A stretch of 43,517 nucleotides of DNA from Rhodobacter sp. (lineage in GTDB: Bacteria; Pseudomonadota; Alphaproteobacteria; Rhodobacterales; Rhodobacteraceae): positions 1-43,517 of the forward strand of contig JASJDP010000042.1 in the NCBI GenBank assembly GCA_030065095.1, read 5' to 3'. The notes under the pieces are model-generated. The model was given only the letters and a program-made list of their open reading frames with translations. It had not been told where the DNA came from and ran no database searches. Shown here piece after piece: positions 24,455-31,868 of this stretch. The translations under genes and the position numbers were made by a program. Numbering within the stretch: the stretch's first letter is position 1; each line of letters starts with the position of its first letter.

Positions 24455-24665
24455 TGCGGCGTTTGTAAGTAAAACACGGCCGGTGTCCAGACGGTGCCTG
24501 AAGCGCCCGTGAGAACCGGCAGCCGGTGGGCAGACGAACGCGCCCGCGGGCCGGAGAGGCGTGCTTCGTGCCTGCCAGCCGAACACCTCTTGCGCCGCGC
24601 GGGCTTCGTTCGGCCAGCAGATCGGAACGGGCAGGGCGCCCAAAGGCAACCTTCGCATTCTCTGG

Positions 24666-24854
24666 ATGGCTCCAAAAAACCGCCGCAACCGCATCGAGCG
24701 CCGTCGCCGGTTCTCTCGAACCGGTAGTGTTACAGGGCCACTCGATCGGTTCAAACAGTTTCGCGGATGGGTGACGCGATACGACCGAAACCGCGCAAAC
24801 TGCATTGCCGCACTCAAACTCGCGTCCATCCGCATCCGGCCGGCAAGCCAATGA
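24666..24854 (+). pseudogene. C-terminal remnant of an IS5-family transposase
   Basis: The frame reads [20 protein letters not shown], then [20 protein letters not shown] and [12 protein letters not shown]. This is the familiar end of IS5-group DDE transposases, where Arg-Tyr-Asp follows the catalytic Glu region and Ala-rich LASIRI closes the protein. The expected catalytic Glu region just before it is degraded, and nothing upstream up to lipB resembles the rest. It is a fossil in the 530-base gap between lipB and tRNA-Leu. Confidence 0.65.
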
Positions 24855-24910
24855 GGCCGCTTACCAGGTGACCTGCACAACACCGGGCCGCGTCCGACCG
24901 GACCGGTTTG

Positions 24911-24939
24911 TTGACAACGCTGCATAAATTGCTCTTCAC
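24911..24939 (+). promoter_or_regulatory. Possible promoter of tRNA-Leu
   Basis: A perfect TTGACA lies at 24911-24916. The best -10 at 16-17 bases is TCTTCA/CTTCAC, a weak match, about 50 bases upstream of the tRNA. The -35 is convincing and the -10 uncertain. Confidence 0.35.
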
Positions 24940-24986
24940 ATGGCCGGGCGGCTCGGCTAAACCGCTCGCCACCAAGTCATTGGCGT

Positions 24987-25073
24987 GCGGTCGTGGCGGA
25001 ATTGGTAGACGCGCAGCGTTGAGGTCGCTGTGGGGTAACACCCGTGGAAGTTCGAGTCTTCTCGACCGCACCA
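24987..25073 (+). tRNA. tRNA-Leu (anticodon GAG)
   Basis: An 87-base class II tRNA with the CCA encoded. The acceptor stem GCGGTCG pairs with CGACCGC at 25063-25069. The anticodon stem CAGCG/CGCTG encloses the loop TTGAGGT, giving GAG at 25021-25023 (reads CUC/CUU). A long variable arm (TGGGGTAACACCCG region) and the T-loop TTCGAGT are present. AT-rich sequence and mobile-element debris lie directly after its 3' end, as is common for tRNA genes used as integration sites. Confidence 0.96.
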
Positions 25074-25281
25074 CTTTCTCCCATAAAATATTGATAATTA
25101 AAGAAAATTCGTAGAAGAAAAATCTGATCGCCCTGTCAGTCCACCTTTTTTGGTGCGTTCGGGTGGGGCGCAGTGTGCAACTATGGCTAGCAACCGAGTC
25201 ATCGACCTCCTATCGTCGGCCCGCCTGGGTATTGTCGTAACCTAGGGCATCGCGACGCTCTTCGCTCATGGAGACATCGTG

Positions 25282-25422
25282 ATGAGGATACTTTCGAAGC
25301 GCCAGCTGAAGGAGTTGGTCTTGTATTCGCCGCAACACGTCGCACGGCTGGAGAAGGCAGGCAAATTCCCCAAACGGGTCGTGCTGGGCCGGAATGGCTC
25401 TTGGAGGTTTCCTCACACGTAG
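25282..25422 (+). pseudogene. Truncated AlpA-like excisionase/regulator gene
   Basis: The 46-aa product reads MRILSKRQLKELVLYSPQHV, then ARLEKAGKFPKRVVLG and a short foreign tail. AlpA-family proteins start this way (a MerR-like helix-turn-helix with the KAGxFPKR turn) and go on for another 15-25 residues with a Trp-rich end. Here similarity stops after LGRN (about base 25391-25396), exactly where the amidase sequence begins in another frame. I read it as a deletion junction. AlpA genes sit near integrases in tRNA-targeted islands, and tRNA-Leu lies 209 bases upstream, so it is probably a leftover of such an island. A shortened functional product cannot be excluded. Confidence 0.7.
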
Positions 25423-26221
25423 CGTTCGAGATACTGCGGTGTTGCTAGACGCTACTGCCGGGACCGACGTTGGCGCACCTTACTGGGCGCCTCTGCTTGG
25501 TGGTACTTTACTTCAGGCTATAGACCGTTCGCCCGGACGGCTGCGCATCGCGCTTTGCAAGACTACCCTGAGCGGGCTAGCGGTACATTCAGATTGCCGC
25601 GCTGCGGTTATCTCCGTCGCTAAGCTACTCGAAGAATTGGGCCATCTCGTTGAAGTGGCCCGTCCGGCCGACACTGACATCGGTAGTATGGAGAGAGCTT
25701 GGACCGACATAGTGGCCTGCGGTTCTGCTCTGACGGTTAGCCGAAAACTGGATGCGAGTGACCTTCCTCAAGGACGACACGAAATCGAGGCCGTTGCTCG
25801 GGGGGCGATCGCTCATGCCGCTAAGGTTTCTGGCGAACGCTATCTCGAAAGTGTGAACACAATCCACAGCTTTGGGCGCACGATGGCAAACTTCATGTCC
25901 GACTACGACATCTTTCTCTCGCCAACCATCGCTGAACCGTCAGCTTCTGTCGGGCGCTTCGAGCACGATACTGAGGACTACATTGCCTACCGAACAGGCT
26001 CAGAAGGTGTTTTTCGTTACTCGCCTTTCACAGCCGCCTTCAACGCTAGTGGCCAGCCGGCGGTTTCGGTGCCGCTCTACTGGTCCGACGTCGGGCTGCC
26101 GATTGGTGTGCACCTCGCCGCGCGGTTTGGCGAAGACGAGCGTCTTATTTCAATCTGTGCAGAACTTGAGCGTGCACGCCCATGGTTCGATCATAGACCA
26201 GCCTTTCGAGAAAAAGGATAG
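25394..26221 (+). pseudogene. Amidase (amidase-signature family), N-terminal half missing
   Basis: The 275 codons match the C-terminal part of amidase-signature enzymes: GFLTRSVRDTAVLLDATAG, VGAPYWAPLLGG, RIALCKTTLSG, YDIFLSPTIAEPSASVGRF, FTAAFNASGQPAVSVPLYW and LPIGVHLAARFGEDERLI. Intact members are about 470-500 aa. Everything before the FLTRSVRD segment is absent, including the catalytic Lys and the two Ser of the Gly/Ser-rich signature. It cannot be an active amidase. The first 29 bases overlap the truncated AlpA gene, marking the recombination junction. No convincing ribosome site serves the ATG. The C-terminal end (RPWFDHRPAF) looks natural. Base composition is less GC-rich than the flanking chromosome. 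Confidence 0.8.
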
Positions 26222-26300
26222 AATTGCCGCTAATGTCCACCTCGCAGCAACAGCCCAAAACCTCTGCAAACTCGCAAAACTCATCCAAAATCCAGCCTGA
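26214..26300 (+). pseudogene. C-terminal remnant of an IS1182-like transposase
   Basis: The frame reads KDRIAANVHLAATAQNLCKL, then AKLIQNPA and stop. This resembles the final helix of IS1182-group transposases (LAATAQNLRKLAKL-type ends). About 50-70 bases after the stop, GACTTTTTCAACGAAATC (26353-26370) looks like the outer end of such an element. The rest of the transposase is gone, so only about 150 bases of the insertion sequence survive directly behind the amidase fragment. Confidence 0.55.
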
Positions 26301-26461
26301 AGAGGGCTGGAGCACAGCCCACGCCCAGCCCAATCCCAAGCCCTCGGCCGACTTTTTCAACGAAATCAGCCCAACTCCGACACTCGCAGGCCTTGCCACT
26401 AGCGCTCGCAGAAAACTCTTTGTCTACGCGGGCCGTCGTCCGGCCCGCGCAGTCACGTTTG

Positions 26462-27178
26462 TCAGTGCAACTGGACGTTCACGCCGGACGTGCAAGCCCG
26501 GCACGGCCGCTGTGTGGGAATGCCATCCTTCAGCCAGCATCTGCCGGGACCATCTGGTGTCGACGCTGCGACAAAGGTCCAAGCCTGGCACTGGCTTTCC
26601 GACTGACAGGCCCGCTGACACGCTTGCCAGCCGCCGCCGGTTTGAAAATTCCGGTAGTCCATACCCGGCCGATCGACGCCAGGCTCGTAGTTCCGCTGTG
26701 TGGCGCACTGGACAAGATAGTTCTCGCGGATACGGCGCAGCCAGATATTCGGACTTGCGATGCAGCCGGTGTCGCCCCGATAGGACACGCTCACATTGAC
26801 GAACACGCGTTCGCGCCCCGGGTTCCGGTTGCAGATTTCCAGCGCCACTTCCTGATGCAAGCGGTTGTAGGGCCAGTCGTACACCTGGTTCGACGAGGTA
26901 CAGGCCGCTGGGCGCAGCCCGTGCGGACTTGCCCAGGCCGCGTCGACGCACTCGTCAATATTACGCCGTGCCCGCTTCCGCGCCGTGTTCGGCATGTAGG
27001 ATCCGACCGTGCCGCGCCCTGAGAAGTTGTGCGACACGCCAGACCCGCCAACCGCGCCGATGCTGATTGTCGCGCTGCAGCTGCGCGTATAGTCTTTTGC
27101 CTCGGCGGGCGCGACCGAGACCGCGCATGCCACCATCAGCGCAATCGCGCACGTGATTAGCTCTCCTCGAAGATTCAT
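26462..27178 (-). CDS. Secreted PAN/Apple-domain protein
   Basis: A 238-aa exported protein. The signal peptide MNLRGELITCAIALMVACAV continues to a probable cut after AEA near residue 27. The middle (about 30-155) is an unrecognised Cys-containing domain. The C-terminal 70 residues form a PAN/Apple domain: VDRPGMDYRNFQTGGG, then paired Cys in WQACQRACQSESQCQAWTF and RCWLKDGIPTQRPC, and CTSGVN at the end. PAN domains bind proteins or sugars outside the cell. GGGGGAGAG directly before ATG 27178 gives a strong start. It is isolated between the IS debris and the radical SAM gene and may be part of accessory DNA. Confidence 0.82.
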   Translation of the reverse strand: MNLRGELITCAIALMVACAVSVAPAEAKDYTRSCSATISIGAVGGSGVSHNFSGRGTVGSYMPNTARKRARRNIDECVDAAWASPHGLRPAACTSSNQVYDWPYNRLHQEVALEICNRNPGRERVFVNVSVSYRGDTGCIASPNIWLRRIRENYLVQCATQRNYEPGVDRPGMDYRNFQTGGGWQACQRACQSESQCQAWTFVAASTPDGPGRCWLKDGIPTQRPCRACTSGVNVQLH

Positions 27179-27506
27179 CTCTCCCCCTCTACTCTAGAGA
27201 CTCCCTTGTGCCTTTCCTTAACCGACCGCGTTCCAAACCGCTTTGATACGGCTCAAATCCTGGCCCGGAATGAGCAAATTCGGCGAGGCTTTGATCTTTC
27301 AGGGCATAGCGGGGTGCCAGTGCCGTCGTCGCTACTCCTCCTATGGCGCCCAGGCATATATCGGGCCGCTCGCACAGAGTATCGATAAGGTCTGCGGCAA
27401 GAAGGCGGTCGCAATGAAGGCTGTTTCCGGAGTCTTCTCGGCGACAAGAACACGGTCCGTTATCCGGAACTCACGAGATTCCGGGTCGGATTCCTCAAAA
27501 AATGTT
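27179..27506. other. 328 bases without a supportable gene
   Basis: The gap between the PAN-domain gene and the end of the radical SAM gene contains only short unsupported frames on both strands, and no RNA gene or clear hairpin. It must hold the promoter of the PAN-domain gene. I see nothing else to name. Confidence 0.5.
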
Positions 27507-29291
27507 TTACCCCAAATACTTGGACAGCGCCTCGATCGGCTCTTCCCGCCGCGCCGCCCTGCGCCTCTGCGCCCGTCCGGCGGCGTCGCGTGACGCCTCG
27601 GTGGCGGTAAAGAGCTCCAATTCATCCATCTCGGTCTCGGTTACGGGTGCAAGCGCCGTGTCTGTGTAGATTAGCGTGCTCTCGTCGGCCTCCAACGCAC
27701 GGCGTATCCTCCGGTAGCGCTTGAACATCCGCACGAGTGCGAAGGTCTTCCAAACAAGCTCCCAAACGTATTTCGGATAGAACAGGAACGGGCTCTCGAT
27801 CGGGAAGCCCGGACGCCGGTCGCGGCGGTACTTCAGCCGGATGAATCCCGATTCCAGCGGATGCACGCCTTCGTACAAGACGCTGCCAAAAAACCAGGTC
27901 ATCGTCCCCACGATCTTGCCAAGCGGCAGTCCGTCGGCCCGGGCGCGACGGAGCAGCGTTTCGCAATGCTCGGGCGAAAAGTATGTCTCCCACGCCAGCC
28001 TGTAGGCCCGCTCCCACTCATCGCGGGACATGGTATCATGCGCAGTGCAGATGTGGTTCAGGTCGTACTTGTTCAGGTCGGGGTCCATTTCGACCCCCTC
28101 GTCATACAGTGCCTTGTGATCGGCAGACCCGGGCAGTGGCGTCAGGAAGAAGAACTCCAGAATGTCGATCGGCAGCTCGCGCTTGATGATCTCGATATCC
28201 CGCAAGATGCTCTCCGGCGTGTCGCCGGGGAAACCCAGGATATATCCCGCCGTCGTGATCACCCCTTGCGCGCGCCAAGCCTGCAGCATCTGGCGGTATT
28301 CGACAATCTGGTTCTGCCCCTTCTTGGCGCCCTTCAAGCTGTCGGGGTTGATGTTTTCCAGCCCAATAAATACCCGCTTGCAGCCCGCCCGAGCCGCCTT
28401 TTCGATAAATCCCGGCAGCCTGTGGCAGGCGGTGTCGACCTGAAAGACGATGTTGAACTTGCGTCCGTCGGTCTCCCTGAATCCGATGATCGCATCGAGT
28501 ATCGGTTCCCAGTTCTGGTTGCGGGCAAAATTATCGTCGGTGACGAAGAACCGCTTGATACCCTGATCGAGGTTCGCTCGGATGATGTCGACCACGTCTT
28601 CCGGTGTGCGGTGGCGCGACTTCCGGCCCTGCACGTTGATGATAGTGCAAAAACTGCAGAGATAAGGGCAGCCGCGGCCCGCGTCGAAGCTCGCCTGTTC
28701 GCCGCCGGTGCGCTTCACCGCTTCGATGTTCAAAAACGGTATCGCCGCATTTTCCAGCGTCGGCAGGTCGCTCATGAAGTTGTAAACCGGCTGTAATGCG
28801 CCCCGGTCTGCGTCCTGCAGCACGGTTTCGAGCCGCCCTTCGGCCTCGCCAGCGAAGAGTGTTACGCCGAGGTCGAGCGCCTCCTGCAACTCAGGCGTCG
28901 TCTCTTTCAGCATTGCCAGCACGCCGCTGACGTGAAAGCCGCCGATACAGACGGGAAGCCCGGCGGCGCGAAACTGTCGGGCGAGATCGAGCGCACGCGG
29001 ATATTGGTTGGTTTGCACTCCGATCAGCCCGATCAGCCCGTGGCCACCGTCTGCCTTGATCTGCCGCGCAATGCGGTTCACCCGCACGCGCCGGTTTGTC
29101 TCGTCAATCGCGGTGAACTTCAACTCTACGTCCGGGCCCAGCACCTGCCGGCGCTGGCAATCCTCGGCCAGCCCGTAGATCGTCGCCAACGTGTTCGATG
29201 GCATCGCAGAGCGGTAGAACTGGATCACATAGCCGTCGTCGTCGTAGTGCGACGGTTTGATCATGACGAAATGAAAGATGCGCCGTGGCAA
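27507..29291 (-). CDS. B12-binding-domain radical SAM protein
   Basis: A 594-aa protein. An N-terminal cobalamin-binding-like region covers about residues 60-165 (LIGLIGVQTNQYPRALDLAR, GLPVCIGGFHVSG, LFAGEAEGRLETVL). The radical SAM core runs from about 198 with the cluster motif CPYLCSFC (Cys 208, 212, 215), then FVTDDNFARNQNW, VFIGLENINPDSLKGAKKGQ and GYILGFPGDTPESI. A long C-terminal helical/basic part ends in an Arg-rich tail. Such enzymes usually methylate unactivated carbons or rearrange lipids and cofactors. The substrate is unknown. No biosynthetic neighbour is present, so it is an orphan. The first codon is a TTG behind GGGAGGAG; an ATG at 29264 is the alternative. The upstream gap holds an inverted repeat only. 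Confidence 0.88.
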   Translation of the reverse strand: MPRRIFHFVMIKPSHYDDDGYVIQFYRSAMPSNTLATIYGLAEDCQRRQVLGPDVELKFTAIDETNRRVRVNRIARQIKADGGHGLIGLIGVQTNQYPRALDLARQFRAAGLPVCIGGFHVSGVLAMLKETTPELQEALDLGVTLFAGEAEGRLETVLQDADRGALQPVYNFMSDLPTLENAAIPFLNIEAVKRTGGEQASFDAGRGCPYLCSFCTIINVQGRKSRHRTPEDVVDIIRANLDQGIKRFFVTDDNFARNQNWEPILDAIIGFRETDGRKFNIVFQVDTACHRLPGFIEKAARAGCKRVFIGLENINPDSLKGAKKGQNQIVEYRQMLQAWRAQGVITTAGYILGFPGDTPESILRDIEIIKRELPIDILEFFFLTPLPGSADHKALYDEGVEMDPDLNKYDLNHICTAHDTMSRDEWERAYRLAWETYFSPEHCETLLRRARADGLPLGKIVGTMTWFFGSVLYEGVHPLESGFIRLKYRRDRRPGFPIESPFLFYPKYVWELVWKTFALVRMFKRYRRIRRALEADESTLIYTDTALAPVTETEMDELELFTATEASRDAAGRAQRRRAARREEPIEALSKYLG

Positions 29292-29685
29292 ATATCACTC
29301 CTCCCATGACTAGAGACAATACCGGTAGGCCTTCGCCGGAACAAGCCGGCCCGAGGCCGTGACCGGTCGGACCGGAAGTGGCATCTTCAATGGGTTTGCG
29401 CCGTCCGGCTGGCTTGACGTGAGGCCAGGACCGATTGACGTGTCGCTCCTGGCACCAGAAGTCGGGATGACCGTGACAATACAATTGCGTTTCGTATTGG
29501 CGGAATTCATGGCAACGTTGCCGTGGCCCAGAGCGGCCAGTTGTGACCCCGTCGCACCCGCAATGAAGGATAGAGCGACGGCCCGGTTTGTCCGCTCGCC
29601 GGACCCTCTTCGAGGTTCTCAGCGTCTGAACGGGACCGAAACACGCGGTTGGCCGAGTCGAGCCCAAAGCGGTCTCCGGCAGGGC
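29292..29685. other. 394 bases without a gene; one short inverted repeat
   Basis: The gap between the radical SAM gene and the hydrolase has no supportable frame. GCCAGGA and TCCTGGC near 29424-29453 face each other across about 16 bases and could form a hairpin or mark a regulator site upstream of the radical SAM gene. Nothing else is recognised. Confidence 0.45.
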
Positions 29686-30600
29686 TCAGTTCTCGGTCGC
29701 GCTCAGCACAAATGACACGAGGTCGTCGAGAAAGGCTTGCTGCACATGGCCGGAGACGGGATCCGTGATGCCGTGGCCGCCATCGGGATAGACGCCGATC
29801 AGAACCTCGTAGGGCAATGTCTCGAAGCGTGCGATGCTTTCGGCAACCGGCACATTGGTATCGCCCTCGCCGAACGCCGCGAAGACAGGGGCCTCGACAT
29901 CGCGCCAGTAGGTCATCGGATCGAACCCCGCCGTTGCGCGCCAAGTGTCGCGCCGCATGATCGCGGGGACGGTGAACCGCGCGACGAGCCTGGCGACGAA
30001 GCGGTAGGTGCCCATTTGGGTGATGTTGTTGATTTCCTCGAAGATCAGTTGCTCCTCGGTCGTGACGCCGGAGCCGACCATGCTGACCACAAAGGCGGCG
30101 GACGGGTCTTTGGCGGCCACGATCGGGACAATCGAACCGCCCTGGCTGAAGCCGATCAGGCCGACGCGGCCACTGTCGACCTGGGGGACCTCGATCAGGA
30201 CGTCGAAGGCCGCATCTGTGTCTGTCGCCAGCTCCTCGAAGCTGGTGTCGCGCCAATCGCCACCGGAGTTCTCCGATCCGCGCTTGTCGGGGATCAGAAC
30301 GGCTATCCCATTGTCCAGAAGCGCCTCGGCCACGGAAAGATACCACGGATTGTCGCGGCGGCTGGTGCCAGAGCCATGGATGAAGACCGCCCCAGGAAAT
30401 GGACCCTCTCCTGCAGGGAGCATCAGCATCCCGGTCAGGTCGAGGTCGCCATTCTGAAAGCGTACCTCCTCAAAGCTCAGTTGATCGAGGCTGGGTCCCG
30501 ACAGCGGCCGACGCGTGTAATCGTTGAACACAAACGGGATCGCCAAGAAGACCGCCAGGATCACGATAGCCGCGAGGACGAACCGAAAGAAGCGCCACAC
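29686..30600 (-). CDS. Membrane-anchored alpha/beta hydrolase
   Basis: A 304-aa protein starting WRFFRFVLAAIVILAVFLAI after a GTG, so an N-terminal hydrophobic anchor or signal, followed by an alpha/beta-hydrolase domain facing the periplasm. The oxyanion region is AVFIHGSGTSRRDNPWY, the nucleophile elbow GLIGFSQGGSIVP, the acid FGEGDTNVPVAES, and the base YPDGGHGITDP. It belongs to the dienelactone-hydrolase/acyl-peptidase-like group; the ester or amide substrate is unknown. I choose the GTG at 30600 because GGAGGGAGG lies six bases before it. The longer GTG start at 30621 would put that signal inside the gene. It is a single gene, with tRNA-Asn 180 bases upstream on the same strand. Confidence 0.85.
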   Translation of the reverse strand: MWRFFRFVLAAIVILAVFLAIPFVFNDYTRRPLSGPSLDQLSFEEVRFQNGDLDLTGMLMLPAGEGPFPGAVFIHGSGTSRRDNPWYLSVAEALLDNGIAVLIPDKRGSENSGGDWRDTSFEELATDTDAAFDVLIEVPQVDSGRVGLIGFSQGGSIVPIVAAKDPSAAFVVSMVGSGVTTEEQLIFEEINNITQMGTYRFVARLVARFTVPAIMRRDTWRATAGFDPMTYWRDVEAPVFAAFGEGDTNVPVAESIARFETLPYEVLIGVYPDGGHGITDPVSGHVQQAFLDDLVSFVLSATEN

Positions 30601-30780
30601 GAATTTCCTCCCTCCCAGCACGGGACCGCGTCAGCCTGGGTCGACAATGCACAGGAGGACATCCGGCGTGCATGACCTGCATCAAGACTGCCGAAATCGA
30701 GCGTGTCCGCCCACAATGGCGCTACGGCCGGTTCGCCCGCGCAGCTGTCGATCGATCTCTCGCTAAGGCCTTGTTTTTGT

Positions 30781-30855
30781 TGGCTCCGGCGGTAGGGATC
30801 GAACCTACGACCAATTGATTAACAGTCAACTGCTCTACCGCTGAGCTACGCCGGA
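30781..30855 (-). tRNA. tRNA-Asn (anticodon GTT)
   Basis: A 75-base tRNA with encoded CCA. The acceptor TCCGGCG pairs with CGCCGGA. The D-arm GTAGCTCAGCGGTAGAGC, anticodon arm TTGACTGTTAATCAA (anticodon at 30821-30823 on the plus strand) and T-loop TTCGATC are all canonical. Confidence 0.97.
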
Positions 30856-30921
30856 ACACAAAACCGGGCTATAGCAAGGCAGATTCGCCGCGTCCAGAGG
30901 GCGTGCCGGGTTTTTTGCCGG

Positions 30922-31824
30922 TCATGCGCGATAGTAGCGCGCATCCGCGGCGAGGTGTGGGTCTGCACACGCGAGTTTTCTTTGCACCATGTCAATGAGG
31001 TGGGCAAAGACATTGCGTTTCGCGGCGGGCAAAAGCGCGGCGGGGATGTCGGCGTAGACATCGCAGGTCAGTGCGGCGATCGTGATGCCCTGCGTCGAGA
31101 GCCGATCCGCGATTTCGGCCTCGCGTCTGCGGCGGTGGTCGAGCAGCCAGTTAGCGCGCGCGGACGGATCCGGGACGGGTGCACCGTGGCCCGGATAGAA
31201 GATGCGTGTATTGCGGTCCGCCAATGCCTCGGTCGAGGCCATGAATGCCCCCAGATCGCCGTCGGGGGGCGAAATCATCGTACTTGCCCAACCGAGGATC
31301 TGGTCGCCGGTGAAGACGACATCGCGCCAGGCAAAAGCGAGGTGATTGCCGAAATGGCCCGGGGTCCAGAGTGCCTGCAGCGCCCAGCCGTTCGCCTCGA
31401 CGATCGTTCCGTCCCGCAGCCGTTCGTGGGGGGAGAAGTCGGCATCGACGCCTTCAACGCCGCCGCTCAGGCCGGCCCGGGCGAGATCCTCCATGACGGC
31501 CGAGCGGCCTGCACGGCTGTCTCCGAAGGCATGGATTGCGGCACCGGTCGCCTCGGCCAGTGGCCCGGCAAGGGGTGAGTGGTCGAGATGGGAATGCGTG
31601 ACGAAGATGTGGCTGACGCGTTCACCCGGTGCCAACGCATCCAGGATCGCCGCCATATGGCTGCGCGATGCCGGGCCCGGGTCGATCACCGCTACGGCGC
31701 CATCTCCGACCAGATAGGTGTTGGTGCCATGGTAGGTCATCGGCGACGGATTCGGCGCCAGAACACGGCGCAGTCCGGGTTCGAGCCATTCGACCGCGCC
31801 TGGGACCGGATCGCTGTCCGCCAT
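30922..31824 (-). CDS. MBL-fold metallo-hydrolase (LACTB2-like)
   Basis: A 300-aa soluble metallo-beta-lactamase-fold hydrolase. The metal motif is FVTHSHLDHSPLAGPL, and the other ligands are LWTPGHFGNHLAF, VFTGDQILGW and IFYPGHGAPV. The N-terminal NPSPMTYHGTNTYLVGDGAV and C-terminal winged-helix-like part (HRRRREAEIADRLSTQG) place it with the LACTB2/RNase Z-like glyoxalase II relatives. Those can be endoribonucleases or thioesterases. It is convergent to nothing: tRNA-Asn follows 67 bases downstream on the same strand, and the histidine kinase starts divergently 44 bases away, so they share a small promoter gap. Confidence 0.9.
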   Translation of the reverse strand: MADSDPVPGAVEWLEPGLRRVLAPNPSPMTYHGTNTYLVGDGAVAVIDPGPASRSHMAAILDALAPGERVSHIFVTHSHLDHSPLAGPLAEATGAAIHAFGDSRAGRSAVMEDLARAGLSGGVEGVDADFSPHERLRDGTIVEANGWALQALWTPGHFGNHLAFAWRDVVFTGDQILGWASTMISPPDGDLGAFMASTEALADRNTRIFYPGHGAPVPDPSARANWLLDHRRRREAEIADRLSTQGITIAALTCDVYADIPAALLPAAKRNVFAHLIDMVQRKLACADPHLAADARYYRA

Positions 31825-31868
31825 GATTTGCGTTCTCTCCCAAGCTTTCCCGCGCTAAGGCTTATCCC

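Noticed and set aside
24463-24925. N-terminal extension of LipB by about 157 residues
   Set aside because: It lies antisense to an IS5 transposase remnant, and family members start at MVDWQISEG-like sequence.
26145-26399. Minus-strand 84-codon frame behind the amidase fragment
   Set aside because: It is antisense to the amidase end and the IS remnant; the Trp/Gly-rich text is explained by the complement of the IS end.
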